Shown here: positions 37,143 through 45,830 of the stretch, in pieces | How the letters are laid out: every line of letters starts with the position of its first letter | Position numbering within the stretch: the first letter of the stretch is position 1 | DNA from: Segetibacter sp. | Lineage (GTDB): Bacteria; Bacteroidota; Bacteroidia; Chitinophagales; Chitinophagaceae | Reading direction: 5' to 3' | DNA length: 64,000 bases | Assembly (NCBI RefSeq): GCF_025963695.1 | Contig: NZ_JAOQAH010000031.1 | Location: 1 to 64,000, forward strand | Made by a program: the position numbers and the translations under genes | Notes under the pieces: model-generated | What the model was told of the DNA's origin: nothing | Seen by the model: the letters and a program-made list of their open reading frames with translations, nothing else | Databases searched by the model: none

Positions 37143-37439
37143 TTAAAAATCTTCATAAAGCTTTAACCGGTTTTTTAACCCAATTACCTCGTTCTGCAGG
37201 TGTTTTACCTTTTCGAGCAAATGAGCAATCGCATCAATACCTTCAAGGTTTATATCAAGGTCGTAATGTAACCTAACCAATTGTTCTAGTTTCTGTAATT
37301 CACTTTCGGGAATGTAGGTCGCTCTTTCAACTGAAGTTATTTCTATAAGACCGACTCGTTGCAGGTCGGCGATAAAGGAATAATCAATTTTATAGTAATT
37401 GCAAAAGGCTTCTGTAAGTATTAATTCATCTGTTTGCAT
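37143..37439 (-). CDS. cbpM: CbpM-like modulator of the CbpA co-chaperone
   Basis: MerR-like helix-turn-helix protein of 98 residues that in E. coli binds the J-domain protein CbpA and inhibits it. Visible are LTEAFCNYYKIDYSFIADLQRVGLIE, the YIPESELQKLEQLVRLHYDLDINLEGIDAI winged-helix region and a C-terminal coiled coil (LLEKVKHLQNEVIGLKNRL). It starts 19 bp after the CbpA-like gene on the same strand, the standard arrangement. Confidence 0.87.
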   Translation of the reverse strand: MQTDELILTEAFCNYYKIDYSFIADLQRVGLIEITSVERATYIPESELQKLEQLVRLHYDLDINLEGIDAIAHLLEKVKHLQNEVIGLKNRLKLYEDF

Positions 37440-37458
37440 AAACCATACTTTTTATAAA

Positions 37459-38355
37459 TCAGGATTCAGATAATTCGCGAAAAAGCTCTTTTTGCTTTTC
37501 GGTCAGGTTGACGGGAATTTTTATAGAATAAGTTACATACAGATCTCCGAACTCCCCGTCGCTTTTGTACACCGGAAACCCTTTTCCCTTCAATCTTATT
37601 TTGGTTCCATTTTGCGTTTCAGCATTTACTTTCAATTTTATCTTACCCGACAAGGTCTCAAGCATTATCTCGCCACCTAAAACTGCGGTATATAAATCAA
37701 TGTCAACGGTAGTATGAAGGTCGTTTCCCAACCTTTTTAAAGTGGGGTGCGGCGCAATAACAAACGTTATATACAGGTCGCCGTTGGGTCCGCCGTTAAT
37801 CCCCTCCCCTCCGTGTCCCTTAAGTTTTATTACCTGCCCATCTTCTACGCCAGCCGGTATTGTAATTCTTATGTTTTTTCCGTTAACAGCCATGGTTTTC
37901 TGGTGAGTTGCATACGCATCTTGCAGGGTTAAATGCAACTCTGCATTATAATCCTGTCCTCTGAATTTTGCTTGCCCGCCACCCCGCCTACCTTCCGACC
38001 GGCCAAACATCGATGAAAAGAAATCCGAAAAATCCTCATCGCCCTGGCCGCCTGCACCTGCATAAGGGTTGCCTCCTGTACTGTATTGCCGACGCCCTTG
38101 CGATTGTCTTGCCTTCTCAAATTCTTCTGCGTGCTGCCAGTCTTTACCATATTTATCGTATTTCTTCCGCTTCTCCGGATCGCTCAATACCTCGTTGGCT
38201 TCATTTAATTCCTGGAACTTTTTATGGGCGCCCTTATCGTTTGGATTAAGGTCGGGATGGTATTTCCTGGCCAGCTTTCTAAACGCTTTTTTAACGTCTT
38301 CATCACTCGAATCTTTGGCCAGTCCAAGTATTTTATAATAATCTACATACTCCAT
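37459..38355 (-). CDS. cbpA: CbpA-like J-domain co-chaperone (DnaJ class without zinc finger)
   Basis: Co-chaperone that stimulates DnaK ATPase and delivers substrates. The 298-residue protein has a J domain (residues 4-68) with the HPD motif in [11 protein letters not shown] and a Gly-rich linker (about 85-125, with [15 protein letters not shown]). The two beta-sandwich substrate-binding domains begin [13 protein letters not shown]; the cysteine-rich zinc finger of classical DnaJ is missing, as in CbpA. A cbpM gene follows. The short C-terminus ends [12 protein letters not shown]. Confidence 0.92.
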   Translation of the reverse strand: MEYVDYYKILGLAKDSSDEDVKKAFRKLARKYHPDLNPNDKGAHKKFQELNEANEVLSDPEKRKKYDKYGKDWQHAEEFEKARQSQGRRQYSTGGNPYAGAGGQGDEDFSDFFSSMFGRSEGRRGGGQAKFRGQDYNAELHLTLQDAYATHQKTMAVNGKNIRITIPAGVEDGQVIKLKGHGGEGINGGPNGDLYITFVIAPHPTLKRLGNDLHTTVDIDLYTAVLGGEIMLETLSGKIKLKVNAETQNGTKIRLKGKGFPVYKSDGEFGDLYVTYSIKIPVNLTEKQKELFRELSES

Positions 38356-38370
38356 GCTTTATCGCTTTGT

Positions 38371-38441
38371 TTTATAAAATTGTAACCTGTCCGACAAACT
38401 ATTGTTCACCTGGATGCATTGTTGCGACGCTCCGTTCAACT
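38371..38441 (-). repeat. Dispersed A/B-box repeat, degenerate copy with altered dyad centre
   Basis: On the minus strand the core is GAGCGTCGCAACAATG: the arms keep the C/G form while the central A is T. The leading GTACAAG is decayed to TTGAACG. Box B is CAGGTTACAATTTTATAAAA. It overlaps the likely promoter region of cbpA. Confidence 0.6.
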
Positions 38442-38747
38442 GCATATCGTTTCGCAACTTTTACCACGGTGTGGTTGCGCGAGTAATACTTTTCAAATTT
38501 AAGACCATTGCAGGATTTCGAATTTTTAAAAAAATGGCACTAAAACATTGTCAGTCGAAATGAACAATAATTAAGATCGGTCTGACAATTTTGCAAGTAG
38601 TAACAGAATTAGGTGTTCAAATAATTTACAGTAATAACAAAGCTTTTATAAATAGTATTTACGGTAGCATAAAGCGGGCACTCAGGCTGTGATTGTTAAC
38701 TTATATTGGAGGTACCGAAGATCCTATCAGGCCAATTAAAAACATTA

Positions 38748-38790
38748 GTCGAAGTGTGCGACGCAACAAAAGCACCTGCTTGCTCCCCTG
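38748..38790 (+). repeat. Dispersed repeat, box A only
   Basis: GTCGAAG then TGTGCGACGCAACAAAAGC (C/G form). No recognisable box B follows. Confidence 0.55.
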
Positions 38791-39070
38791 CTTAGTACAT
38801 CATTCCCTACAAATTCTCTTCGACAAGCAGGCCATTAGGTTTTATATTCAAAGCTCTCCCAATGCCTTTCGAGGCAACGCTTGCTTGCAACAATAGAAAC
38901 CCAGCCTGGCAAAGAAAGTTGGAGCATTTATATAAAGCTTATTGTTTTAGGCAGCAGCTAACCTGCCCATAAAATTCATATTGTTGTAACCCAATCTTTC
39001 GAAATGAAAATATTTGCAACAAAATTTTCTATAAAAGGTTATCACTTGTACTACTGCTATCTTTATTTAT

Positions 39071-40072
39071 ATGAATTATCAATCAGATCATTTCAACGGA
39101 AAAATTTTCCTGAACCCCGTTCCTACAGATGTTATGGGTAAAGGTTCTTTTGTAAGGATAATGAAAATGTATATGCAAAAGCATCGCGACCGTTCGCCTT
39201 TGCACCCGCCCGGACCTTTTAAAGCCGATCTTACGGTGTTGAATAAATTACAACCTGGCCAACTTAGGGTAACGTGGTTGGGGCATTCATCTAACTTAAT
39301 AGAGATAGATGGAAAACGTTTTCTTACTGATCCGTTATGGTACCAGCGGGCATCACCTGTTACAGCGGTGGGACCAAAACGCTTTTTCGATAATCCACTT
39401 CCAATAAACAATCTTCCTGCGATTGATTATGTATTGCTGTCGCACGACCACTATGATCATTTGGATAAAAATGCTATGCTGCACCTTTTGTCTAAACGCA
39501 TTCCGGTAATTACTATGCTAGGTGTAGGTAGAAGGCTGATTAATTGGGGGGCAGATAAAGACCTGGTGACAGAATTAGATTGGTGGCAGTCGATTGAATT
39601 AGGTAACGGTTTTGTAATCACTGCGTTGCCTGCCAGACATTTTTCGGGCAGATGGATTAATGACCGCTTTTCTACTTTGTGGGGTTCTTTCGCAGTAAAA
39701 GGTCCGGCACATAACGTTTACTTTGGCGCTGACTCCGGCTACTACGACGGCTTCAAGAAAATTGGCAACCAACTTGGACCGTTCGACTTAACTATGCTTG
39801 ATTCCGGGGCTTATAACACAGAATGGGAAAGCATACATATGGGACCTGAAAATACAGTGAAGGCTCATATTGATCTAAAAGGAGAACTGCTAATGCCTAT
39901 ACATTGGGGACTGTTCAATCTTGCATTTCACCCGTGGATGGAACCTGTAGAGCGTGTTATAAAAGCTGCTGAAATAAATAATGTAAAACTGATACTTCCC
40001 AGGCCTGGTGAAACCTTTATCGTTAATGGCAATTCTTATAACTCTAAATGGTGGGAAACATATAAGCGATGA
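39071..40072 (+). CDS. Metallo-beta-lactamase-fold hydrolase (UlaG / NAPE-PLD-like)
   Basis: Predicted metal-dependent hydrolase of 333 residues with the beta-lactamase fold. Motifs in order are TWLGHSSNLIEIDGKRFLTDP (residues about 75-96), the metal-binding LLSHDHYDHLDKNAM (HxHxDH), ALPARHFSGRW (third His), VYFGADSGYYDG (bridging Asp), and MPIHWGLFNLAFHPWMEP (last His). This order matches the N-acyl-phosphatidylethanolamine phospholipase D-like and UlaG-like group. Substrate could be a phospholipid, lactone or phosphate diester. No signal peptide. Flanked by long gaps, so monocistronic. Confidence 0.88.
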   Translation: MNYQSDHFNGKIFLNPVPTDVMGKGSFVRIMKMYMQKHRDRSPLHPPGPFKADLTVLNKLQPGQLRVTWLGHSSNLIEIDGKRFLTDPLWYQRASPVTAVGPKRFFDNPLPINNLPAIDYVLLSHDHYDHLDKNAMLHLLSKRIPVITMLGVGRRLINWGADKDLVTELDWWQSIELGNGFVITALPARHFSGRWINDRFSTLWGSFAVKGPAHNVYFGADSGYYDGFKKIGNQLGPFDLTMLDSGAYNTEWESIHMGPENTVKAHIDLKGELLMPIHWGLFNLAFHPWMEPVERVIKAAEINNVKLILPRPGETFIVNGNSYNSKWWETYKR

Positions 40073-40425
40073 AGCACGGCTATCTCGCTGGCTCTTTCGG
40101 TTGGTTAAAGCAGAACGTTTTTCGATTTGCAATCTTTTTTGCCCGATAAGCATAATTTATTGCAGCCTCTTATTTTAATTTCCCTTCTGATTAATCCCAA
40201 ACCGCTCGCAATTCCAGTTTCTAATAATTAACGCCAATTTGGGAATGTGTCTCTTTCGGCTATCCTTTTACCTCAAGAACGTATTCTTTAACTAACGGAT
40301 CGACGTTCTTCGTATTGTTATCAACAACAATCCAAAAAAGGGAAGGCTTCCCCGGGTAGTGAGCGACAACAACCTAAATCCAATCCTAAGAAAATTATCC
40401 ATTAATCCTACAGAAAACCCTAACA
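40073..40425. other. 353-bp gap upstream of the ECF sigma gene
   Basis: No reading frame, repeat copy or clear hairpin. Presumably holds the sigma-factor promoter and leader; no consensus promoter can be pointed out with confidence. Confidence 0.45.
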
Positions 40426-41007
40426 ATGAACATCCTAACACAGGCAACCGACAACCAACTCGTTCAGTCTTTTCAAGAAGGCAACAACAGTGCTTTAGAA
40501 ATTTTAGTTAACCGTCACAAAGACAAAATCTTTACCTCGATAAACATATTGGTAAAAGACAAGTACCTCGCTGAAGATTTATTTCAGGATGTTTTTATTA
40601 AGATCATTGATACGTTGCGGAACAACCGTTATAATGAGGAAGGCAAGTTTTTGCCATGGGCCATGCGTATTGCACACAATCTTTGTGTAGATCATTTTAG
40701 AAAAGTTAAGCGTACACCCACTATTACAACGAGTGATGACAGGGATATTTTTGAAGTGATTAATATAATGGAAGATGGTGCTGATAAAGCTATTATGAAA
40801 ACCCAAAGCCATGACAGGATTCGCGCTATCCTGGACATGTTGCCAGAGGAACAAAGAGAAGTAATTGTTTTACGTCATTATGCTGACCTTAGTTTTAAAG
40901 AGATTGCAAAAATGACAAATTGCAGTATCAACACGGCATTGGGACGTATGCGCTATGGTTTATTAAACATGAGAAAAATAATGGCTGAAAAGCAAATCGC
41001 ATTATAA
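40426..41007 (+). CDS. RNA polymerase sigma factor, ECF family
   Basis: Extracytoplasmic-function sigma-70 of 193 residues. Region 2 is visible as YLAEDLFQDVFIKIID and FLPWAMRIAHNLCVDHFRKVKR. Region 4 is LPEEQREVIVLRHYADLSFKEIAKMTNCSINTALGRMRYGLLNMRK, with its helix-turn-helix. No anti-sigma factor gene is adjacent, upstream or downstream, and a strong terminator follows 63 bases after the stop, so it is monocistronic. This arrangement and length recur in Chitinophagaceae. Target genes are unknown; neither SusC protein in the window has the STN domain expected of a trans-envelope sigma system. Confidence 0.93.
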   Translation: MNILTQATDNQLVQSFQEGNNSALEILVNRHKDKIFTSINILVKDKYLAEDLFQDVFIKIIDTLRNNRYNEEGKFLPWAMRIAHNLCVDHFRKVKRTPTITTSDDRDIFEVINIMEDGADKAIMKTQSHDRIRAILDMLPEEQREVIVLRHYADLSFKEIAKMTNCSINTALGRMRYGLLNMRKIMAEKQIAL

Positions 41008-41070
41008 ATAACAGAACAAAGAAAGATTTGAAAATATTTACACGAATAGGTAACTCCCCTTACCTACCCT

Positions 41071-41112
41071 ATACGAAAGGCTTCCAGTGAAACGGAAGCC
41101 TTTCGTATTTTA
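41071..41112 (+). terminator. Strong intrinsic terminator of the ECF sigma gene
   Basis: ATACGAAAGGCTTCC (41071-41085) and GGAAGCCTTTCGTAT (41094-41108) form a perfect 15-bp stem around an 8-nt loop and are followed by a short T-run. Confidence 0.92.
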
Positions 41113-41239
41113 CCTGAAAAAGCTTTTCTCGAAAACACGAAAAAACTACCGCGAATTATAGGACTACATGCTCGCTTGTTGCACCTGTAGCGTTACAATA
41201 ATTACACACCCGATCCGTTTTGTATTGTAAACTGTTTCT

Positions 41240-41434
41240 ATGGTAAATAATTCCAGACTTCTTTTTTGTAGCCGCGACATGCACAAGTTTATGGAAGCCA
41301 ACCACATTACGTCCATAAAAAATCTATTTGACATTTCTATTATTGAATTAGTGCAGATGAAAAACTTTCCGTTTAGACTATTAACTGAATGGGTATCTCT
41401 ACGAGATAAGTTTAATTTGTTAATTGAAAATTGA
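41240..41434 (+). CDS. Small helix-hairpin-helix protein resembling RNA polymerase alpha C-terminal domain
   Basis: A 64-residue frame. Residues 18-62, NHITSIKNLFDISIIELVQM then KNFPFRLLTEWVSLRDKF, follow the pattern of the alpha-CTD helix-hairpin-helix ('I-xT-hxDLh-x(2-4)-EL-hxhxxF-xx-xLxEhxxxL'), so DNA or transcription-factor binding is possible. It lies between the ECF sigma gene terminator and a terminator that follows its stop, consistent with an independent small gene. The shortness leaves doubt; similarity was judged by eye. Confidence 0.55.
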   Translation: MVNNSRLLFCSRDMHKFMEANHITSIKNLFDISIIELVQMKNFPFRLLTEWVSLRDKFNLLIEN

Positions 41435-41489
41435 ACCAAGAATCAAATAAACCTAAAAGTTATTTCTTTAGAATGCCTGATTAAAAGCA

Positions 41490-41519
41490 AAAAAGGCTCC
41501 CCTACTGAGGAACCTTTTT
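41490..41519. terminator. Terminator-like hairpin in a convergent gap
   Basis: AAAAAGGCTCC against GGAACCTTTTT with one mismatch. Suits the small gene at 41240 (plus) and the gene at 41554 (minus). Confidence 0.7.
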
Positions 41520-41553
41520 ATTGCGTTTTATAGTGCTGTAAATTTAAAAATCT

Positions 41554-42081
41554 TTACCCCTTCTCGTAAACTGCTTTAGCTGCAAATGTTCCTCTTGTAG
41601 AAACTGAAGTCGATTCTATTGAAAGCGTTTTTCCACCATCTAAAAGTTTCCAATTCTCGGTTCCTTTAATCTCCATCGTTTGTCCATCCCTTTCAAACAA
41701 AATGTTAGAGTTAAGATTTAAAGTCTGCCCGTTACTCTCCCATTTAGCTATTGACTTCTTTTTCGAAGTTCCAAATACAATGTTTTCAGACTCTTTTCCA
41801 TCAAGGGTTATTTTTTCGTTTGTTTTTCGTTCCTCCCCATTGAAACTTGAAGTTCTTTCGGTTGTTACCGCATCTGCAGTCTGAGTAACTTTAAGTTTTG
41901 TTGGAATTCTCCCGGCCATTTCGCCCAGTTCGCTTTTTTGTGCGTTTAATGTCCAGTCGCCCGAAAAGTTGGCGCTCTGTCTAATTGTATGTGCAGAACA
42001 TATGGCAGCGAACGCAGCGGCAGTTACAAAAACAGTTGATTTACCAGTAAGCTTTTTTATAGCTGTTTGATGAAAACTCAT
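41554..42081 (-). CDS. Secreted protein of unknown function
   Basis: A 175-residue protein with a long hydrophobic leader (about 1-30, STVFVTAAAFAAICSA). The mature part begins ANFSGDWTLNAQKSELGEMAG, a stretch recurring in uncharacterised lipocalin-like secreted proteins of Bacteroidota and Acidobacteria. The body is beta-rich with alternating hydrophobic residues (LKVTQTADAVTTERTSSFNG, WESNGQTLNLNSNILFERDG). A small beta-barrel binding protein is a reasonable guess. Stand-alone gene behind a 786-bp gap. Confidence 0.78.
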   Translation of the reverse strand: MSFHQTAIKKLTGKSTVFVTAAAFAAICSAHTIRQSANFSGDWTLNAQKSELGEMAGRIPTKLKVTQTADAVTTERTSSFNGEERKTNEKITLDGKESENIVFGTSKKKSIAKWESNGQTLNLNSNILFERDGQTMEIKGTENWKLLDGGKTLSIESTSVSTRGTFAAKAVYEKG

Positions 42082-42867
42082 ATTTTAAAGATTTAAGACG
42101 ATGAATTTAATAGAAATAATTTTACTAACGTGATAAAAAAAACTTATTCGAGGGGATGAAGCGGAATAATCGGTAAACCAATATTCAACACTTATTTATA
42201 AAAGCTGCCATTAGAAACAGCAGTAGAAGGGAGTGACACAACAATGCTGAGCAAAATTGTTTAGCCAATACTAAAATAACCTGTAGAGAATTCTTAGAAA
42301 TACCGCGTAACCCTTAGCTGAGGGAACTTCATTTCTTAAGGTTTCGCGTACGTTACCACCATTAAAATTAAATAAAAGGCACGCATAGCCATGTAAAGTT
42401 TCCGCTGCGGCAACAGATGCATGTTAGTAGAAAATTGAGCTGCCGTACTTTTTTAAGTATAGTGAAAGTTTTGACAGAATGGTACATACAGCTGGCTCTG
42501 GCTACGCTTGTAAAATTTTACGGGGAACTGTTAAGTTGTGTAAATAAGATGCCTGGGGTGAGAAAGTAATGCCTTTTGTTGAAGCAATCGAGTCATTTAT
42601 GTGATCGAAATTGTAAGCCCCTTTCGCGCGCCTCGTTTGGCCAAAAACTTTATTTTTCTTTATTTAACTTCTTTCTACCAAAATTAAAAGTGTTTGTAAG
42701 GGAACAAAAAGCGCGAACACTTACATTTACAAAATCAGTCTTTATAATTTAAACTAACATCGCGGGGGCGAAGTTGTAATACAAAAATGGGAACTGCATG
42801 CGGTTTTTGCCCTTTTTAATGTTTAATTTCGCAACTTACAATAACAGCAAGAGGAGTACTTTTATAT
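42082..42867. other. 786-bp intergenic region with one repeat copy and two possible RNA hairpins
   Basis: Longest gene-free stretch of the window. It holds the repeat at 42223-42279. A 14-position imperfect stem joins 42304-42317 with 42335-42348 (CGCG at the base). A 9-bp stem joins 42688-42696 (AAGTGTTTG) with 42714-42722 (CGAACACTT). No convincing reading frame. A small RNA could hide here, but I recognise no known family (not tmRNA, RNase P RNA or SRP RNA). Confidence 0.45.
42223..42279 (+). repeat. Dispersed A/B-box repeat
   Basis: Box A GTAGAAG then GGAGTGACACAACAATG (T/A form), continuing CTGAGC as in other copies. Box B TAGCCAATACTAAAATAA. Confidence 0.8.
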
Positions 42868-43143
42868 ATGAAAATAGAATTTATAAAAAACATACAGTTT
42901 ACTAAACTGGTTAAGGCAGACGGCCAATTAAGAGAATTTAATTTTAGAAAGATCAGCGGGTCGAAAGAAGGATTATTTTCTGTTGACGTTAGTGATGACA
43001 GGGGAAACCGCAAAATGTTTAAGATGGCAAAATCTGAGAATACATGGAAGATTGTTGGCGACGAACCTTTACCCGATTGGATTTTTAAAAATGAGAGCAT
43101 TTTTAATGAATTGATTGAAGAAGAGTTGAAGATTAACGGGTAG
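42868..43143 (+). CDS. Small conserved protein of unknown function
   Basis: A 91-residue cytoplasmic protein beginning MKIEFIKNIQFTKLVKADGQ, with LREFNFRKIS, FSVDVSDDRGNRKMFKMAK and WKIVGDEPLPDWI. The same pattern (short beta-rich protein with 'VDVSDDRGNR') is familiar from uncharacterised Bacteroidota genes, though no function is known to me. A short hairpin with a T-run follows. Preferred over the overlapping minus-strand frame because of its balanced composition and terminator. Confidence 0.75.
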   Translation: MKIEFIKNIQFTKLVKADGQLREFNFRKISGSKEGLFSVDVSDDRGNRKMFKMAKSENTWKIVGDEPLPDWIFKNESIFNELIEEELKING

Positions 43144-43164
43144 CCAATATTATATTTATAATTG

Positions 43165-43191
43165 AGCTGTTCGTAAAGGGCAGCTTTTTTT
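43165..43191 (+). terminator. Short intrinsic terminator
   Basis: AGCTG/CAGCT stem with an 11-nt loop followed by TTTTTT, 22 bases after the stop of the gene at 42868. Confidence 0.55.
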
Positions 43192-43212
43192 ATGACTGGT
43201 AATTTAATTATG

Positions 43213-43683
43213 TTATCTGCCTAACCGCAGACTTTCAAAACCATATCTGGCCGTACTCCAAAACTCGTCGAGAGCAATAATGCGAGGTTTAAAAAATGAA
43301 ATAAGGGAAGGCCAATCAGCTTTATTAAAAACGGTGAGACCAACGGTCTGGCTAAAAATTTTACTGACGACTTTTCCATTTTCGTCTTTTGAATGTAAAG
43401 TCCAGGTCCAATTGTTACCTGCTACATTTTTAAACATATTTTTTAGTTGCTCAAACTGCTCATAATACAATTGCTGAATTTCTAAGTCTGCATGCGCTAT
43501 TTCAATTGCAATGGTTGCCATTTTATTATCTGCTTCCATTTTAAATAACACGTCTTTCTCCCCTGTTTTATAATTTAACCAATTAACCTTTTCTCCTTCA
43601 AAAGATGGAACAGGTTTCATGTATTGCCCAAATACTGTCCAAAATTCTTTTCGTAGTTGGGAAGCTTCCTGTTTTGAGAACAT
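43213..43683 (-). CDS. DUF4268 protein
   Basis: A 156-residue protein of the DUF4268 family, seen alone or fused to nuclease-like domains; activity unknown. It starts at the ATG at 43683 (MFSKQEASQLRKEFWTVFGQ). The frame stays open 40 codons upstream, but that part runs through a dispersed repeat and looks non-coding. Family features are FGQYMKPVPS, VNWLNYKTGEKDVLFKMEAD, ATIAIEIAHAD, WTWTLHSKDENGKVVSKIF and the C-terminal IALDEFWSTARYGFESLR. Convergent to the gene at 42868. Confidence 0.85.
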   Translation of the reverse strand: MFSKQEASQLRKEFWTVFGQYMKPVPSFEGEKVNWLNYKTGEKDVLFKMEADNKMATIAIEIAHADLEIQQLYYEQFEQLKNMFKNVAGNNWTWTLHSKDENGKVVSKIFSQTVGLTVFNKADWPSLISFFKPRIIALDEFWSTARYGFESLRLGR

Positions 43684-43738
43684 AGTGATTAGGTTGGGAG
43701 TTATTTTACAACCGCGCAAACGACCATCATGATTTGAT

Positions 43739-43796
43739 GTACAAGTGAGTGACACAACGACGATGCCATGGAAAGCAGCTGTTTGAAACAAAAAAA
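43739..43796 (+). repeat. Dispersed A/B-box repeat overlapping the tpiA terminator
   Basis: Box A GTACAAG then TGAGTGACACAACGACGATG (T/A form, with a 3-base insertion before the final ATG). Box B GCTGTTTGAAACAAAAAAA. The A-run of box B supplies, on the other strand, the T-run of the tpiA terminator. Confidence 0.82.
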
Positions 43797-43817
43797 GCAG
43801 CACTTTTAAAATGCTGC
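43790..43817 (-). terminator. tpiA: Intrinsic terminator of tpiA
   Basis: On the minus strand GCAGCA (43812-43817 complement) pairs with TGCTGC (43797-43802 complement), followed by TTTTTTT. It lies 25 bases after the tpiA stop. Confidence 0.75.
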
Positions 43818-43841
43818 CTTTAAAAATAAGTTATTACGGGT

Positions 43842-44606
43842 CTAAGATTTAAGTGCCTTAATAATTGCTACAAATTCATCAGCTATCAACGATGCTCCAC
43901 CAACAAGACCTCCATCAACATCCGGCTTTCCGAAGATTTCTTTTGCATTCGACGCCTTTACACTTCCGCCATATAAAATGGACACGTTGTTAGCCACCGC
44001 ATCGCCGTACTTATGCGCCAGCCGGGAGCGAATGTGTGCATGCATTTCCTGGGCTTGTTCGCTGGTTGCAGTCTTTCCTGTACCGATTGCCCATATAGGC
44101 TCGTAGGCTATTACTACCTGCTGCATTTCATCGGCAGACAAATCGAAAAGGCTCTCTTCAAGTTGGGTTTGAACGAACTGATTTTGTTGGTCAACTTCCC
44201 TAATAGGCAAAGCCTCGCCGCAACAGAAGATAGGGACGATGCTTTCTTCCAAACACAGCTTTACTTTATCGCGCAGGAATTGATTGCTTTCATTAAAATA
44301 TTCCCGACGCTCACTGTGGCCAATAACTGCATAATTGACCCCAATACTTTTAAGCATGGTAACAGACACCTCGCCGGTAAAAGCTCCGGATTTTTTTGAA
44401 TAAATATTTTGAGCTGCAATAAACACATTGTTATTATCAGCAACTTTTTTTGCGGCTAGGGTGAGGTAGGGTGCGGGAACTGCAAAAACAACTTTTTGAT
44501 TTTCGGAAACCTCAACGTTTGCATCGAGGATGCTGTACAATAATGTTTCAGCTTCGTTAATCGTCAGGTTCATTTTCCAGTTGGCAGCCGCTATTTGTTT
44601 TCTCAT
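43842..44606 (-). CDS. tpiA: Triose-phosphate isomerase
   Basis: Interconverts dihydroxyacetone phosphate and glyceraldehyde 3-phosphate in glycolysis. The 254-residue TIM barrel shows the catalytic Lys in AANWKMN (Lys11), the catalytic His in AVIGHSERRE, the catalytic Glu in VIAYEPIWAIGTGKTAT, and the phosphate-binding ILYGGSV and DVDGGLVGGASL. Full length. It lies 49 bp after a GlmU-like gene and ends at a terminator that merges with a dispersed repeat. Confidence 0.97.
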   Translation of the reverse strand: MRKQIAAANWKMNLTINEAETLLYSILDANVEVSENQKVVFAVPAPYLTLAAKKVADNNNVFIAAQNIYSKKSGAFTGEVSVTMLKSIGVNYAVIGHSERREYFNESNQFLRDKVKLCLEESIVPIFCCGEALPIREVDQQNQFVQTQLEESLFDLSADEMQQVVIAYEPIWAIGTGKTATSEQAQEMHAHIRSRLAHKYGDAVANNVSILYGGSVKASNAKEIFGKPDVDGGLVGGASLIADEFVAIIKALKS

Positions 44607-44655
44607 ATGTAGTACTTTTTTTCTTTGAAGTTTTTATTGTGCTTACAACGTTTTC

Positions 44656-45819
44656 CTATCGGAAAGTTTCAAAGATATGTTTCAAAACCTGTGTTTCCTG
44701 TTCACCGATTGTTTTATTCTTCATCTTTTTCCAGTTGCTAATATCGGTTATTGCTTTTTCTAACTTATAACTGCAAGCTGCGTCTGAACCCCAGGTAAAA
44801 TCAGGAATGAACTTCGGCAGAAGTCCTGTACCAAAAACGTTGCTGCAAACACCAATAACAGAGCCGGTATTTATTGAGGAATTAATAGCCGTACGGGAAT
44901 AATCTCCCATAATAACGCCACACTTATTTCCTGCCGGCACATAGCCGTTTAAGTCGTAATTCCAAAGTTGTACAATACCACCGGTATTTTTCAAATTACT
45001 ATTACTGGTTCCGGCGCCCAGGTTACACCATTCACCTATTACACTATCGCCCAGGTAGCCGTCGTGCGCCTTATTACTGTAACCCGTTATGATGCTATTC
45101 TTAATCTCGCCACCTCCCATACTGTGCGGACCAATAGTAGTTGCCCCATACACCTTTGCCCCCATCTTAAGAACTGCACCTTCTCCCAAAACAAAAGGGC
45201 CGCGAATAAAGCAGCCTTCCATAATGGTTGCATTTTTACTTATATAAATAGGGCCGGTTGATGCATTTAGAACGGCATGATCAATAAGGGCTCCCTCTTC
45301 AATAAATATTCGGGACACTTTAGTAATGTGAACGGTGTCATTGGTGTCGTTCGAAATTCTACCTTTTGTAAACAGGGTAAAGTCGGATTCAATCATTTGC
45401 TGATTGAGTAGTAATAAATCAAAAGGAAACACAATTCTTTGTACTGGTGGTATTGAACTCACTTGCTTAAAAAGTGAAGAAAGATGATTGATAGAAGGTG
45501 CAGCGTTTATAACGGCTCTTCCGGCTATTAGGCCATTATGATCTTTAATTGCCTCATTTGCCTTTAAGGCTGATATCGTATTTATTAGTTCGAGACTTGG
45601 AATAACACAGGCATCAACAAAAAAATATTCCCCTGAAGGAGTATTTATGTAAGAAGATTGAAGGTAAGTGTCGGTGAGAACAAAAGCCTGGCGACCTGAC
45701 ATTTTTTCCCATCGTTCCTTTATTGTTACTATACCCATTCTGAGGTCAGCAACCGCTCTTGTTAGTGTAAGAGGAAACAATTTCTTCCGTGACGGTGTGT
45801 CGAATAAAATAATATTCAT
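44656..45819 (-). CDS. GlmU-family putative sugar nucleotidyltransferase
   Basis: A 387-residue protein with an N-terminal nucleotidyltransferase-like region (MNIILFDTPSRKKLFPLTLTR, AVADLRMGIVTIKERW). A left-handed beta-helix acyltransferase-like region follows at about 175-360, with hexapeptide-type repeats such as GALIDHAVLNASTGPIYI, CFIRGPFVLGEGAVLKMGAK and GEWCNLGAGTSNSNLKN. The classical GxGTRM nucleotide loop is not present; the N-terminus reads DTPSRKKLFP instead. It differs from true GlmU and is the distinct family commonly found in Bacteroidota beside tpiA. Substrates unknown. Confidence 0.85.
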   Translation of the reverse strand: MNIILFDTPSRKKLFPLTLTRAVADLRMGIVTIKERWEKMSGRQAFVLTDTYLQSSYINTPSGEYFFVDACVIPSLELINTISALKANEAIKDHNGLIAGRAVINAAPSINHLSSLFKQVSSIPPVQRIVFPFDLLLLNQQMIESDFTLFTKGRISNDTNDTVHITKVSRIFIEEGALIDHAVLNASTGPIYISKNATIMEGCFIRGPFVLGEGAVLKMGAKVYGATTIGPHSMGGGEIKNSIITGYSNKAHDGYLGDSVIGEWCNLGAGTSNSNLKNTGGIVQLWNYDLNGYVPAGNKCGVIMGDYSRTAINSSINTGSVIGVCSNVFGTGLLPKFIPDFTWGSDAACSYKLEKAITDISNWKKMKNKTIGEQETQVLKHIFETFR

Positions 45820-45830
45820 ATGAAATAATT

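Larger units (their letters stand above)
38356..39070. other. 715-bp intergenic region with two degenerate repeat copies
   Basis: Lies between the divergent cbpA and metallohydrolase genes. It holds the repeat copies at 38371-38441 and 38748-38790. A short plus-strand frame at 38693 overlaps the second copy and does not look coding. No terminator or RNA gene recognised. Confidence 0.5.

Noticed and set aside
38693-38896. 67-codon plus-strand frame in the cbpA-metallohydrolase gap
   Set aside because: Contains a repeat box A and has no recognisable composition or conserved pattern.
43684-43803. N-terminal extension of the DUF4268 gene
   Set aside because: Runs through a dispersed repeat and part of a terminator; the protein-like sequence starts at 43683.
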